Source: Proales similis (lineage: Eukaryota; Rotifera; Eurotatoria; Ploima; Proalidae). Taken from it: a stretch of 64,000 nucleotides of DNA. The translations under genes were made by a program, and so were the position numbers. The stretch covers positions 806,001-870,000 of the forward strand of contig JAGVRJ010000006.1 in NCBI GenBank assembly GCA_019059635.1. Direction: 5' to 3'. Shown here in pieces: positions 11,483-23,170 of this stretch; position 1 is the first letter of the stretch, and every line of letters starts with the position of its first letter. A model generated the notes under the pieces. The model ran no database searches. It had not been told where the DNA came from and was given only the letters and a program-made list of their open reading frames with translations.

Positions 11483-14400
11483 TCACGCAAATAAAGAGGT
11501 GAGTCCTTTGAGCATGCGGTAGAACACGCAAACCAGCGCAATGAACAAATTGAGACCTACCACGAGCAGGCGGGTAGCGAGGCCAGAGCGTTCGGTGTCG
11601 AGCAGTCTGACCTCGGTGTCGATCTCCTTAAACAAAGCGAGACCCTTTAGTCCGTGCTGAGACTTGGTTGTGAGCGGAGAGCCACAGGCAAGTTGACAAG
11701 GCGATCGGTCATTTCTTCGTCTGGGCTTGAATTCGTCGTTAAAAATGTATGAAGAGGAGGCGCTTGACTCGGCGCTCACAAATACGTCCTCTTCATTCAA
11801 ACTCATTCTAAGATAATCATGTGAAGTGGCGGGCGTGCTCTCTCCGATGATCGACTGGCTTTCGAAATTCGCTTGGATTTCTTCCAATTCACTTGGACAA
11901 ATGAGCGACAAGCTCTCTTTTTGGCTGCTATTGCTGGCCCGCTCTTGCAAGCCGACTGATGTTTCCTGAATGTACTGCTGATCGCTGGTACCTTTCGCAA
12001 AAATTAGTCTTGGCCCGGTCTGGTCAGACGGCGATTAGAAACGGGCGCCGTTGTGGGTGATGCTTATCTAACACCAATAGGCCAATTTACTTACCAGTTT
12101 GTCCAAAGGGCAAAGTATTCGCTCCAGATGAACGATCACTTGGGCCTCTGCTGCAAGCTCTTGCAAAATAAAAAGAATTCAGACGATTAATCGAATGCAA
12201 ATGGCCCGAGCATTGGATCGAATCTATCGATTATCTAGACGATGATGATGATGATGATCAAGATGAAAATGATGAAGAGGGTAGCAGCAGCCTGAACAAC
12301 GAGCCAATTCGAGCAAGACTGGCCGGGCGGCTGACCCTCTTTAAACGACTAATTGTTATGTTAACCGCTCTTGGCAAGCTCATTCTCACACTATCCTTCA
12401 TTGAGCCCTCAGCACCCACACACACACACAAACAATAGCCGCACAAAACAGAGCAAAGCGAAAAACAAGCGGCCAGACGCAGCGAGCATGAATCATTCAG
12501 GCGCGCTCAATTAGACCAGGCATGGTCGAATGGCACTCGCCGCTCCAGATGCTATTGCTTGTTGCGCTTATGCGCTCACAACTCGCCAATATCTAGACCA
12601 GAGTGGGAGAGAGAGAGAGAGAGGCAGAGCCGCATGCGATTTCAAAATATATACATTGATGCGAACAAGTGTGTGATGGCAGGCCCATCTAGGGTGCCAG
12701 GCTAATGGGGAACAGTGGGGGCAGGCGCTAACCATTAAATTACGTAATGAACCCTAGGCGTGAGCTCAGTGGTGCTGATGGATCTTGAATGCGCGCCATA
12801 CAACGCCTCATTGAGAGTAATGATCGAGTATCGATCGATATAGAAATTTAGAGAGCGAGCGGTTTAAAATAGAATACGAGTGAGGAAGCGAGCAGACCTG
12901 TAGGCTGTAGCTGAATCATTCAACAGGTAGTTTTGATTATGTACAAAGGAAAACTAAAAGCGCGAGCCATAGCGATCTTCGTCTGTTTATTTAACAAGCA
13001 AATAAAAAAACGAGAGAGAGAGAGAGTGAGCGACTCGAGCAAAGAAGTGGTTTAAAACACATATATAAGCGCCTAAGATAAGGAAAGTCGATGCCTGAAA
13101 ATCCATCGGCTTATTTACATTCACTATCTGGCAGGCGGACTAGCGCTCACTTGCACATACACACACGACTCGGATTTAATTTGCATCCAAATAAATACAC
13201 ACACACACACGGGCCAAGATAAGTGAAGAGAGAGAGAGAGTAGGGCAGCAAAGTGAGACGCATCAGGATACACGAAGACAAACATTGAGATGCCGATCGG
13301 CCCATTAAAAACAATGAGCAGCCTGCGTGATGTGAGGAGATGCGCAATGAAGAAGAGTAGAAGGAAAGGCAGAGATAGGAGTACAAAAACAGCAGCAATC
13401 TCAATGAAGGTGAATGTTTTGATGAAGCTCGCCTAATCTACTGGCATCTATCGATTTATCTTGGAGTAAATGATGCAATCATTCGATTGATCGGCGCAGA
13501 TTCAAAACAAACGAACGAAACAAATTAATAAATGAATGAATGGAGAAAGTGAGAGAAGCCAAGAGAGAGAGAGCCAGAGCGGTATTTGTAAAGGCAAGCA
13601 GCAAATAGATGAAGCAAAAGCAAAATTCAATATGAACAATACCCGGTCATCAGCACATCAGCAGGCACTTGCTTACGCAATTGATCGCTCAATAGAGTAT
13701 TTCCAGCAAAGCATTTGGCCTGCTCGCTTATGCGCAGCTTTTCCACAGCCAAGTTGAGCAGCCGATTGAGAATATTGTATTTGTTGATTAGAGCCCGATT
13801 CTCTTTCAGCAGCTTCTCCACCCTGTCCGCAGCGAATGAGTTTAGTTTGTCTCACGAGCGCAATGAGGCCGCTATGACTTACACTTGATGAAGACTGCAA
13901 GGCTTTTGCTCATCAAGAATAAAAGACACGACCTCAGCAGGCCACGAGGCGGACTTTTCGCTTGTCTTTCAATTTGAACATTTCAAATGCCATTTCGGCC
14001 TTTAGATGAGTCAAATGCAAATCCAGTTTACCTTGATTTCTTTCAGGCTCTTCAGCAGCGAGTTGAGTGTTTCGAGCGAACTGAGTATGCGCTCGGTATC
14101 GTTGTTTTCGTTCTGAACAGTTCGTTTTGAGAAAGTGTTGCCACCGCCGTCCGAGTCTGAATTTGTCTCTAGAACTTGTCTAAGGTCGAATTCAATGCGC
14201 TCCATATTGACCGATTTGCTGCTATTAGTGCCATGCGTGGCAAGCTCTGTGGCCAGCGAAGGTTCCTCTTCTTCGACGCCCTGCTCTTCGAAGCCGCTTG
14301 ATTCGTTTTGCTCGTCGTTGAGCTTCTCGCTCAGAATCTCATTCTCCAGTTTGCTCGCCTTTGAAATTGACTTTGATTGGCAAATAGAAGATGTCTGCAG

Positions 14401-15749
14401 TCGAGTTTTGACCACTCACCTGGAGCATTTCCTCGAGCATTCTAATCTCTTTTTCGTTCTCGCTGTTTCTCACTCGAAACTAAGCCAAGTCAAGCTTGAA
14501 GAGTCTGTCAAGCCGAGCCAAATCGTCCAAATCCTACCTCGACCAGTCTCTCTTCCAGCGAGCTCTTTTCAATCTCGAGCGTTTGATTTTTTAGCTGTTC
14601 AATTTGGTTGTTGATCTGAGTTTTTGATGGGCAAATTTATTTCAAAATTGCATGACTCACCTCGAGTTTCCTCAGCTCCGGCATTATTTTATCAATCTGA
14701 GCCTGCGATTGCCTGAGCTTTTCGCTCAACACGCAAATCTCCTCGTCTGCAAGTTTGCACTTGGCCCGAAACTCCTCAAGCTGAGCAGCCAAGTTGGAAT
14801 TTTCGCTGAGAAATTTCTCCAGCTTGAGCTCGAGCTCGTCGACCTCGCGATTTAAAGCCGTGTTTTGCTCTTCTTTCCACGCGAGCTTGCAGCTCAAGTC
14901 CTGATTGGACCGATCCAGCGAGCAGATGCGATTCATGTGCGCGTCGATCTCCGATATGAGCTGACAGTAGCTCTCCTCTGTGACTCGCAGCTGCTCGCGC
15001 AGGTCGTTTATATTCTGCTTGAACTGACTGTTCTCGCACTGAAGACTTGAGATCAGCTCACACTCTTCGGAGCTCTTCAGCTCATCGATTGTCTGGCTGC
15101 TCAGACAAGCCGAGCAGATCTGACTCTCGGAGAAATTGGACGGCGTAGACGGAAAGCTGCTAAAGAACACTTCCTCTCCAGCTTGACTGTTCTGGTCAAT
15201 CTCCAAGTTTTGCGTTGAATCTTCTGACGACGCGTCCGGCTCAATGAAGCGCTTGAAGGCCGGATCGCTCTCTTTTATCTCTCTGATCCAGACCGAGAGC
15301 ACTTGACCGAATTGGCTCTGATCAAGCTCAAGCTCGTCCAGACGATGCTCTTCGGCAGGCCACTGGCCAAATCTGTCGAGCAAAAGGCATTTTAAATTCT
15401 CAATGCACTCTTTCTCTGTTCGCTTGTTTTCCTGTCCAGACAGTAATGCGTCAGTAATGCTCAATGCCAGAAAATAGAGAGACCTGAAAAGAACTCACGT
15501 CAACGATACTTTCGTTTAGCAGCTGAATCAAGTCTCTACAATTCACGCTGGATTGAGAAGGACTGCGTTTGCACGCATCAAACAGAGAGCTGATTATCGA
15601 CTTGATTTTTTCCTCTTTGCAAGCACACGAATGCGATTATTTGGCCGTCAGCGTCAATCTGCTGCCTTACCTCCGTCAGCTGTTGAGGTCTGAGTGTCTG
15701 TGTCTGCTAATTTACATTTGTCTGAACCGGCCATTAAACGACTGTTCAT
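11483..15749 (-). CDS. Tail-anchored coiled-coil protein with KASH5/LRMP-like N terminus
   Basis: Ten exons: 15749-15671, 15614-15499, 15431-14661, 14615-14538, 14479-14420, 14358-14032, 13965-13883, 13822-13677, 12159-12095 and 11977-11483 (739 aa); all phases agree. Residues about 27-120 (from EEKIKSIISSLFDACKRS to VLSVWIREIK) resemble the EF-hand-like module of KASH5. Then follow several hundred residues of heptad-rich coiled coil. The extreme C terminus is one hydrophobic helix (LLVVGLNLFIALVCVFY) with about ten residues after it, so it is a tail-anchored membrane protein. Family assignment is tentative: there is no typical Pro-Pro-Pro KASH ending. The intron at 13676-12160 is 1.5 kb, far longer than the rest, and the last acceptor is a CAGCAG tandem. 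It starts about 770 bp from the divergent COX10 start. Confidence 0.55.
12160..13676 (-). other. Long intron of the coiled-coil gene
   Basis: At 1517 bp it is over twenty times the local norm. It contains GA and AC microsatellites (around 12608, 13015, 13196) and no exon I can support in frame. It may hold regulatory elements or an alternative promoter. Confidence 0.4.
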
Positions 15750-16521
15750 ATTTGCTTCAAGCGAAAATAAAAATCTAAACAGCAACGTTGCGGATTCAAG
15801 TGCAAATAGTTTCACTTGGACAAGAATTGCTCAATGATTGTTCTGTTTGAGGCTTATTCTGTTCGAAATTGGTTGCAATAGAAAGAAATTGTTTGTGATT
15901 GCGAGTGTGTGTGTGTGAAACACCTGCCGGCCGCGGATGCACATAATGTGTGTTGTGATACACGAATAGAGTTACAGGGTAGTTTGAATTTTCAAACTTG
16001 TTGTACATTCAAGCTGCAATATCGACTGACTCAATCATGCAAACAACGCAGCTGGACCACTCCTCCGGGGAGGCGGCAACAAATTCAAAAATAAATGAAA
16101 ACTAAGCAAACAAGTTGCAAGCTAAGCTCGCTTCTCTTACTCTTCCCTCATGCCCTTCTCACGTGACGAATGAACGATGAGCGCTGACCACCAATTCGCC
16201 AAATTGTGATTCCGACCACGGCAACAATGCAATTAGCGGCAGAGAAGACCGCCGCCGCCGCCTCCTAAGAGTCGATCAAGCTGGTCGGTTGGACATGAAA
16301 ACATGAACTGGCTGCGCTGAAGTTAGTTCTGCACACTCTGCTCTAAAATTGCTCCGAATGCTTGGAGAGTGCGCACGCTCTTCGAGGTCGATCTGATGAA
16401 TACTCGCTCAGAGCTGATAGAAAGCGTTTATTTGTTAAATATTGAGCCGCACTGCGCCGGTTCAAGCAGAACCCTTCGTCTACTTTCCTTATGGTCACAT
16501 GACTCTCCGGGATAACAATCA
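15750..16521. promoter_or_regulatory. Divergent promoter region, coiled-coil gene and COX10
   Basis: About 770 bases between two genes transcribed away from each other. No coding frame is convincing. It must hold both promoters; no clear TATA box was seen. Confidence 0.45.
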
Positions 16522-18006
16522 ATGAGGTTAAGAGCGTCTGTGATTGCGGCCGTGGCGGCCAAACGCACCTTCCACTCGGCTCGTCGCTCGTCTGTTTACT
16601 TTTACAAGCATTTGAGCCGGCCAACTCTGCTCAACGCGGTAGGTCAAAACGACAGCTTGGATGAATAGAAGCTTCAAGACGCGATCTAAACAGAGCTTGA
16701 AAGATGTAAACTTGAGCAATGTTCGCCAGAGCGCCGTTTCAAAGAGCGACTCGTCACCTTCAGACGAGGTGGAGAAAAAGCGAAAAGAGATCGGCTTCGA
16801 GACCGAGTCCATACTCGACAATCAATGGAAAGAGATCAAGATCGAGTGGAGCAAATTGCTCGGCAACTATTCAAAGTTGTCCAAGCGCAATTTAACAGGC
16901 TGGTGCTCAGTGATCGGCTTGAGGTCGATTTTGCGCTCAATAATGAATATTCATTGCAGGACTGGTAGTGGCCACCACAATGATGGGCTGTGCAATGGCC
17001 CCTGCGCCGTTCGATCCGTTCATATTTGCGATGGCCAGTTTGGGCACAACGCTTACATCAACGTCGGCCAACACGTTTAATCAAGTAAGTCGCGCTCGCA
17101 CCCATATCTGGCTTATTAGGCCTCGCTAACTGCAGAGAGCTAGTTTATGGAAGTGCCCTACGACTCTCAGATGAGCAGGACCAAAGATCGCGTGCTGGTT
17201 AGGGGCAACCTTACGCCTCTGCACGCGTTTCTGTTCGCTTGCGGCACCGGAATCGGCGGTCTGGCCATTCTCTACAACCTTGTGAATCCGATCACGGCTG
17301 CGCTGGGCGCGTCCACACTCGTATTGTACACGATGGTCTACACGCCGATGAAGCGACTGAGTGTGCTCAACACTTGGCTCGGCTCGGTGGTCGGTGCCAT
17401 TCCGCCTCTAATGGGCTACACGGCCATGATGGGCCAGATTGAGTATCGTGAGTGAATAAGATCCCTCCTGAATGACAATAGCTGAAACGTGCCGATTTTA
17501 GCCGGCTTACTGATGGCTCTCATACTCTACTCGTGGCAATTTCCGCATTTTCACGCACTCAGCTGGAACCTGCGCGGCGAATACTCTCGGGCAGGTAAGG
17601 CAGGCCAAATTGACACTCGATCAAACGAAGAATAACCACGCGCTTGCGTCCAGGATATAGAATGGTGTCGGTTATAAACCCAAGAGTGTGCACCTCGTCA
17701 GCACTGACGCACACAATCGCGCTGGGCTTCATGTGCTCGCTGGGCGCTCCCTTGGTTGAGCTGACCACTTGGAATTTCGCAATCGACTCTCTGCCGCTCA
17801 GTATCTACTTTGCCTATCTGGCGCTCAAATTCAAAATGAACCAGGACGCTGCCTCGGCGCGCAAGCTATTCCGCTTCAGTCTTCTTTACTTACCGCTGGT
17901 CATATTGCTGATGCTCATATCCAAGCATTCGATAGAGCCGAGGAGAAAGAGCGAACAAGAAATTCAAATGGATCGACTCAGAAAGGCGGTCGGATGGAAA
18001 GCTTGA
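16522..18006 (+). CDS. COX10: Protoheme IX farnesyltransferase (heme O synthase)
   Basis: Six exons: 16522-16638, 16694-16898, 16960-17084, 17144-17447, 17502-17594 and 17654-18006 (398 aa). It farnesylates protoheme to heme O for cytochrome c oxidase assembly in the mitochondrial inner membrane. Exon 1 is a classic Arg/Ser/Ala-rich presequence ([20 protein letters not shown]), which is why I start there rather than at the internal ATG 16661. UbiA-family prenyltransferase signatures are clear: [34 protein letters not shown] and [14 protein letters not shown], with several membrane segments. Exon 2 to exon 3 joins in the conserved frame ([14 protein letters not shown]) only if the intron starts with GC (16899), so it is a probable GC-AG intron. 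Length fits the family. It converges with KIFBP. Confidence 0.95.
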
Positions 18007-18424
18007 TCGCCATTCAACCGCACGTGGCCTCATTTCAATGAACCAAAAAGTGGACACTCAACCTATGCACCTTGGCCGCATCCCGCCCAGCCTTTTTTCT
18101 CAATCTTGTTTTCTCCCTCTTCTTGTCAATGGCCTCGTCAGGCTTCGATTGACTTTATATTAAATTTATCTTAATTCAATATGACACCAAAATTGGCGCT
18201 TCTCGGGTCGGGCTGGGACTATTCTAGCGCATCAAAAATTCAAATTTGATTGAGCGCACCGATTGACTCCAATTTTCCGCTATTACGTTCTATTTGAACA
18301 AATTGTTTTAAACAAAATTGAGGAAATTTCGAGGCGGGAATAAAATGCAAATTTGGCAAAAAATAATCAGACTGGAAGAGAGGCCAGCCAGTGGCACAAG
18401 CGTGCTCAAGTGTGCTCAGTGTGC
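18007..18424. other. Convergent 3' UTRs of COX10 and KIFBP
   Basis: 418 bases between two converging genes. AT-rich, with no coding content seen. Confidence 0.45.
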
Positions 18425-20437
18425 TCAAGCGATCGAGGCGCGAATTTTCTCCATTTTGGCCGGAAGAAGTGAAATCATTTCCTTGCAGGCCAAGTACTCG
18501 CCGCTCATCGCCTGGAGCGGCTGTTCGTTGCCTTCTTGCTTTTGCCTGTCGCAATAATTCACAATGTAGGAATATTCGTCCAAGGTTCGCTTGGACGTCT
18601 CGAGCTGATGCTGAGCGTCCGAGTAAACAAGCTTGGAGTGGAGGCGGCCAAGATAGAACTTGGCGAGTAGAGCCGGTCTAACGTTGTGATCGTCGAACTT
18701 GTCCGGCAGGACTTTGCGCTCGGGCTGTACTTTCATGGTGTCGAGGAACTGCTCAAAATACTGAATGCCGCTACGAGCCAATGAATTGATTTTCTTTACT
18801 GTGTGAACCGTGTCCATATTGGCGTCGTTCTGTTTCTTCTCGCTCCACAGCTCCAGTTTGGCGTCAAGCAGCTCACTGTAGACTGTGCCGATGTCGAATA
18901 AAAGCTGCCGCTTAAGAGACAAGTAAAATTGAGAGTTGATTTCGGCGGCGATCGGAACGAGCAGATCGAGGCGTCTCTTGTGCATTTTGCATCGCCGGTC
19001 CCAATCGTTCTCAAAAAATATGAGCGCCGCGTACAAATCGCTGAGGTCGCGCACAATCTCGCAATGATCAGTGACGAAACCGTCGAGCTTGAAAAACTCC
19101 TTGGCCTCATTGAGAATCGACTGGGCGGTGAGAAACAGGCGTCTGGCCTGATCGAATGTACATACTAGACTCGAATCGGGCGAATTTTTCTCAACCGCGT
19201 CCAACTCGTAGACGCTGGCGGGCAAGTTGAATCGGAACTTGCTCGCCGATCGGTCGAGCTTTCCAACAAGAGCCTTGTGGTCCGGTGCGCTCAGCAGTTC
19301 GTTCTTTGAGTACTTGAGCAGCTCGATGACGTACTTTGGCCAGCAGCGGCGAATGCTGTTCCACTGCTCCATGAACTGGTCGCTGCTCTCTTCGTTCGAC
19401 GACGCGGCAGTCCTCTCCTGGTCCTTTTTTAGCTTGTTGAGCACAGCGTCGGCGCAGCATAAGCAATGACGAGCGGTGCCAAAATCTCTCTCCACCAAAA
19501 AGTACTGCGAAATGGCGGCCGCGTGAGTTGCCCAGTCGAGCTCGACAAATCCGACTCTCTCGTTCGGCTGCTCAATGTACTTGTTTCTCCTTTGCTCGGG
19601 CAGGCAGTCTTTGCTTTTGTGCGCAAAAAACTCGTTTATTTGCCTCTGAAGAGTTAGCTGGCAATAGTTGGCCGAGAGCTCACGCTCGTCTAGCTTTCCG
19701 TATATCTGCGCAAAGTAGAATATGCTGTGCGTGTAGAGCGACTCAAAATTGGCCAGACGTCGCTCGGCGCTCAGCTCGTTCTCAACAGCGATCAGATCGA
19801 GTGGATCTAGCGGCACACTGCTCGGATTGAAGCTGTCCAGCTCGTTGGATGCACTCTCCTCCTGTGGATCGTTTAGACTCAACTGGCTGATTTTAAATAG
19901 CTCGTAGAGCTCTTGCACCGATTTGATGAGTTCGAGACAGCGGCTGTGATTGTTGCGCTTGGACCACACAAATATGAGCTCGTTGAGACAGCATAGGCGC
20001 AGATTGAGCGCGACGTGAGCAAAGTCGTTTGGAATTATCTCCAGCTCGCGTATGAGCGACAGAATCAGCTTCTCGCCACTGCCCACCTCTTCGCACTCAA
20101 TGTAATTCTTGCCCAAATTGAATTGAAGAAGCTTGAGGATAAGGAAGGATCTGGCGCTCTTGTCGTGCTCCGCTTGGCATTTGGCGTCTATTCTGGCCAG
20201 ACAGAGCTCATAGGAGGAGGCCAGCGGAAGAAGAAGCGGGTCGTTGCTCGCCTCGTACAAGAGTGCATGCTCGTTTGGTAGTTGCTCGGGCAGGTCTTTG
20301 ACAATCTGCTCGAGCAAGCTCCTCGCCTCGTACTTGGATTTGAACGGCTCCTCTTCCGGGTCGTATTTGCACTTTTCGTAGTTCAGATCAAAATATTCGT
20401 CTATTTGTGCTCTCAGCTTTTCAATAACTTCTTTCAT
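18425..20437 (-). CDS. KIFBP: KIF1-binding protein
   Basis: A single uninterrupted exon of 670 aa (human about 621). Start chosen at the ATG giving MKEVIEKLRAQ. The N terminus has the family's KSKYEARSLLE segment. Later motifs include ARHCLCCADAVLNKLKK, KEFFKLDGFVTDH, RRCKMHKRRLDLLVPI, RPALLAKFYLGRL and the C-terminal CKEMISLLPAKMEKIR. The known protein is a TPR-like helical solenoid that binds kinesin motor domains and blocks microtubule attachment, acting in axonal transport; in vertebrates it also affects mitochondria. Being intronless among intron-containing neighbours is notable but the frame is intact. It sits 355 bp downstream of EOGT on the same strand. Confidence 0.95.
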   Translation of the reverse strand: MKEVIEKLRAQIDEYFDLNYEKCKYDPEEEPFKSKYEARSLLEQIVKDLPEQLPNEHALLYEASNDPLLLPLASSYELCLARIDAKCQAEHDKSARSFLILKLLQFNLGKNYIECEEVGSGEKLILSLIRELEIIPNDFAHVALNLRLCCLNELIFVWSKRNNHSRCLELIKSVQELYELFKISQLSLNDPQEESASNELDSFNPSSVPLDPLDLIAVENELSAERRLANFESLYTHSIFYFAQIYGKLDERELSANYCQLTLQRQINEFFAHKSKDCLPEQRRNKYIEQPNERVGFVELDWATHAAAISQYFLVERDFGTARHCLCCADAVLNKLKKDQERTAASSNEESSDQFMEQWNSIRRCWPKYVIELLKYSKNELLSAPDHKALVGKLDRSASKFRFNLPASVYELDAVEKNSPDSSLVCTFDQARRLFLTAQSILNEAKEFFKLDGFVTDHCEIVRDLSDLYAALIFFENDWDRRCKMHKRRLDLLVPIAAEINSQFYLSLKRQLLFDIGTVYSELLDAKLELWSEKKQNDANMDTVHTVKKINSLARSGIQYFEQFLDTMKVQPERKVLPDKFDDHNVRPALLAKFYLGRLHSKLVYSDAQHQLETSKRTLDEYSYIVNYCDRQKQEGNEQPLQAMSGEYLACKEMISLLPAKMEKIRASIA

Positions 20438-20791
20438 TTTCAATCTCAGCGAGCTCTTACTTTCTGCCTTTCATAATAACTGAGAGAAGCATGACGATGC
20501 ATGCACAACACGAGCAAGTCATTTGAATGGGCATCATAATAAACGTGCGGCGTTGCCTAGACAATCGACTGCCATTGCCCAGTCGGTTTTCAAACGTGGC
20601 GACCACCTTTGCGGGTCAGCTACTGGACAATGCCGTGCGTTGGGAATCAGGTGGATCGAATGGGAAAATTGGTTCTTGAGTGGAAATGCACGGGCTTAGG
20701 TTTATTCTATTGGCCTTTATTCTATTGAATCGTTTTGAATGGTTCAAATTTGGACTTGAATGCGCAAAGAAAAAGAAGAGAAAAGAAAAAG
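20438..20791. other. Gap between EOGT 3' end and KIFBP start
   Basis: 354 bases. It contains minus-strand AATAAA signals for EOGT (20721-20716 and 20706-20701) and the KIFBP promoter. No exon seen. Confidence 0.5.
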
Positions 20792-22593
20792 TTAAAGCTC
20801 ATTTTTGGTGTTGAGACTCGGCTCGCATTTGGAACTGCGCGCTCGCTTGAACTCGGGATGGCGGCTCACGAAGTCGATCATCTTTCTGACCATGCGCACG
20901 AACTCGTTCGAGTCAAACGAGTAGTTGGTGAATTTCTTGTGCGGTGTTCCCAGCTGTGGGTGGCGTCCTTCGTCCTGCGGCTGGACTTTGCTTTCATTTT
21001 CCCAGGTGAAGTACTCGACGCCGCGAAGTCGAGCCAGGTCAGCGTAGCAGTCCTTGTCTTCACAATTGTATATTTCAAAGACAGCGGCCCAGTCGGGCAA
21101 GAAGAGCAGATGAGTGAGTCCAGCACCGTGCCTTGTGGTTCAATAAACAGATTAAAACAAAGTTGAAATTAAGCGACCAGCTGCCGAATTACATGCTCAT
21201 GAATATGTCCGTGTTGTGCGTGTGCTTGATTTGATCTATGAACGGCATTTTCAGGTCGTAGGTCATGACGCTGAGCTCGATCTCGTTGCGCAACTGTTTG
21301 TTCAAAGACTTGATCAACTCCTCTTGGTTCAGTATGTTTCTGAACTGGGTCCCTCTGGCCAATAGAGTAACGCGCAGTTTGTCTTTCAGAGGCCCATCTT
21401 GTTTGATGCCGAAGCGGTGAAGAACGTGCTCGGAGAAAGCTCTTGATTTGAAATAAAATTCGCTAGTGAGTGAGCCATTCGAATTGAAATGAGGTCGCTG
21501 TTAAGCTCTTACTTGAAGAGGGCAGTGCCCTGGCACCCATAAATAAGCGGCATGTTGTAGTAGAGTCCGAACCGCATGCGGGCTAGAAACGAGAAGACTG
21601 CGTCTCGAAAGCAAACTCGCTTTCCGTCGAACTCTTTCAAGTGAATCGGCTTCTTGTTGCTGTAGACTTTCCACATGTCCTGGAAAAAGCTCCAGTAGGC
21701 AGAGCCGCTCGTGTCCCAGAACACGATGCGAACGTTTTGTCTGAATGAGCCGTTCAAGTGCTGCGAAGCGTACAAATTGACAAAATCGCAAAAGTGATGA
21801 TACATGTTCACGCCCGCGTCGAGTTTTATCACATAAGTCGGCTCGTTGATTACAATGTCGCATCTGTTCGCCTCGATCGGATCTTGGTCCAGCCTTTCAA
21901 GTGTCTGCAACTCGGAGTACCACGACTGCAGCGGGCTTTTGTGGTCTCCTTGCGATCTGAGCAGCTTCTCGTCCAGTCGACACTGCATTCCTACTTGACC
22001 CCTTTTGAATATGTCCTCTCGGTAGCGGTCGTTCGTTTTGGCCGCATTCAGCTCTGAGAAGTCGAAGAAAATGTTGCGAGCCCGACACAGGCGCAAGTGA
22101 TCGACGCACTCTAATCGACCCTTGTCCGACTCTTCTGGCTCGCAGTAGGTTTTTAGCTCGCCAAGGCGGTCCTTGACGTAGCCAAAGTCTCCCTGTCTCC
22201 AAAATGTCTCTTTTTGCTCATCTTTGCTTTTTGCCTGAGACAACGCGTTGGTGAGAAGATGCCACATGAGAAAAAGTCAACTCTAGCTCCTACCCATCCT
22301 CGACTGCTGCCTGGACATTTGACCAAATATTGCCGCTGATCAGTGCCGCATCCAGGCTCATAGCCCCAGCAGGCTGTGTTGTTTGCTGCTTCCTTGAAAG
22401 GGCACGATTCGTCCTGGATGCACTTTTCTCTAAGTTTGTTCTGTCTCCAAAAATAGAACGGCATATGCGACTGAGGAAGATTGATGCGATGCCATTTATG
22501 GCCACTGCTGCTGTCACTGCTGCTGCTGCCGGTGAATTCTATCAAGTTCGCAGTCGCAATCAGCAGAATAGGAACTGCTCTGGTGAGGCTCAT
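20792..22593 (-). CDS. EOGT: EGF-domain-specific O-GlcNAc transferase
   Basis: Four exons: 22593-22294, 22234-21513, 21441-21193 and 21131-20792 (536 aa); introns are 59-71 bp with matching phases. It adds O-GlcNAc to folded EGF repeats (such as Notch) in the ER lumen. An N-terminal signal peptide precedes [12 protein letters not shown] and the cysteine motif ACWGYEPGC. The GT61-type core includes [33 protein letters not shown] (written with a gap), [36 protein letters not shown] and [15 protein letters not shown]. The protein ends in KNEL, an ER-retrieval signal of the HDEL/KDEL type. Length is close to human (527). Strong assignment. Confidence 0.96.
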
Positions 22594-23170
22594 CAGAACG
22601 ACTACTCCTTAAAAATACACGAATGATCAATATGAGTGGATTTGCCTGTTATATATCGAATGGGCATGTAATTATGTATGCGAGCGAGCGGGCCAAACTA
22701 GAAGTGAGTCGGTTAGTGACAAAAGCCGTCAGGTCACTCACTCGAATGTATACGTGGAATGTGGCCGCAAATTAATCCAAGTGCGCTTATGATCGACGCC
22801 AAATATTTACGCGGTCTTAGCCCCAGATTGGCAAGTGTTACGTTTCAACGTTAAACCAGCGCGTGACCAGACTTGGATTTGCGCAATTTTGAAGAAAAAA
22901 AAAAGTGCAAGAAAATGAAACGGCTCGTCACGACGGCTAGAACTTAATAGAGCAGACAGGACCCTCTGCCCTGGCGAGCTGAAATTGGCCACTCTTTACT
23001 ACTTCTCTGCATTCGATTTCGATGTTAAAGCGTTTATTTTCAAGTGGCGGATGTTTCGTTTGACACAGGGACCAAGACGGTAGATCAAAACAAAAATAGT
23101 TGTGCGATTATTCAAGTAAAAGAAAAACGCAGAATAATGAGAGCAGAATCACAAGAAAAGCACTCACAAA
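22594..23170. promoter_or_regulatory. EOGT promoter and SCAF 3' UTR
   Basis: 577 bases between same-strand genes. A minus-strand AATAAA (23038-23033) ends the upstream SCAF gene. No coding exon seen. Confidence 0.45.

Noticed and set aside
16661-17080. Start of COX10 at the internal ATG 16661
   Set aside because: That frame has no mitochondrial presequence. An upstream exon (16522-16638) gives one and splices in phase.
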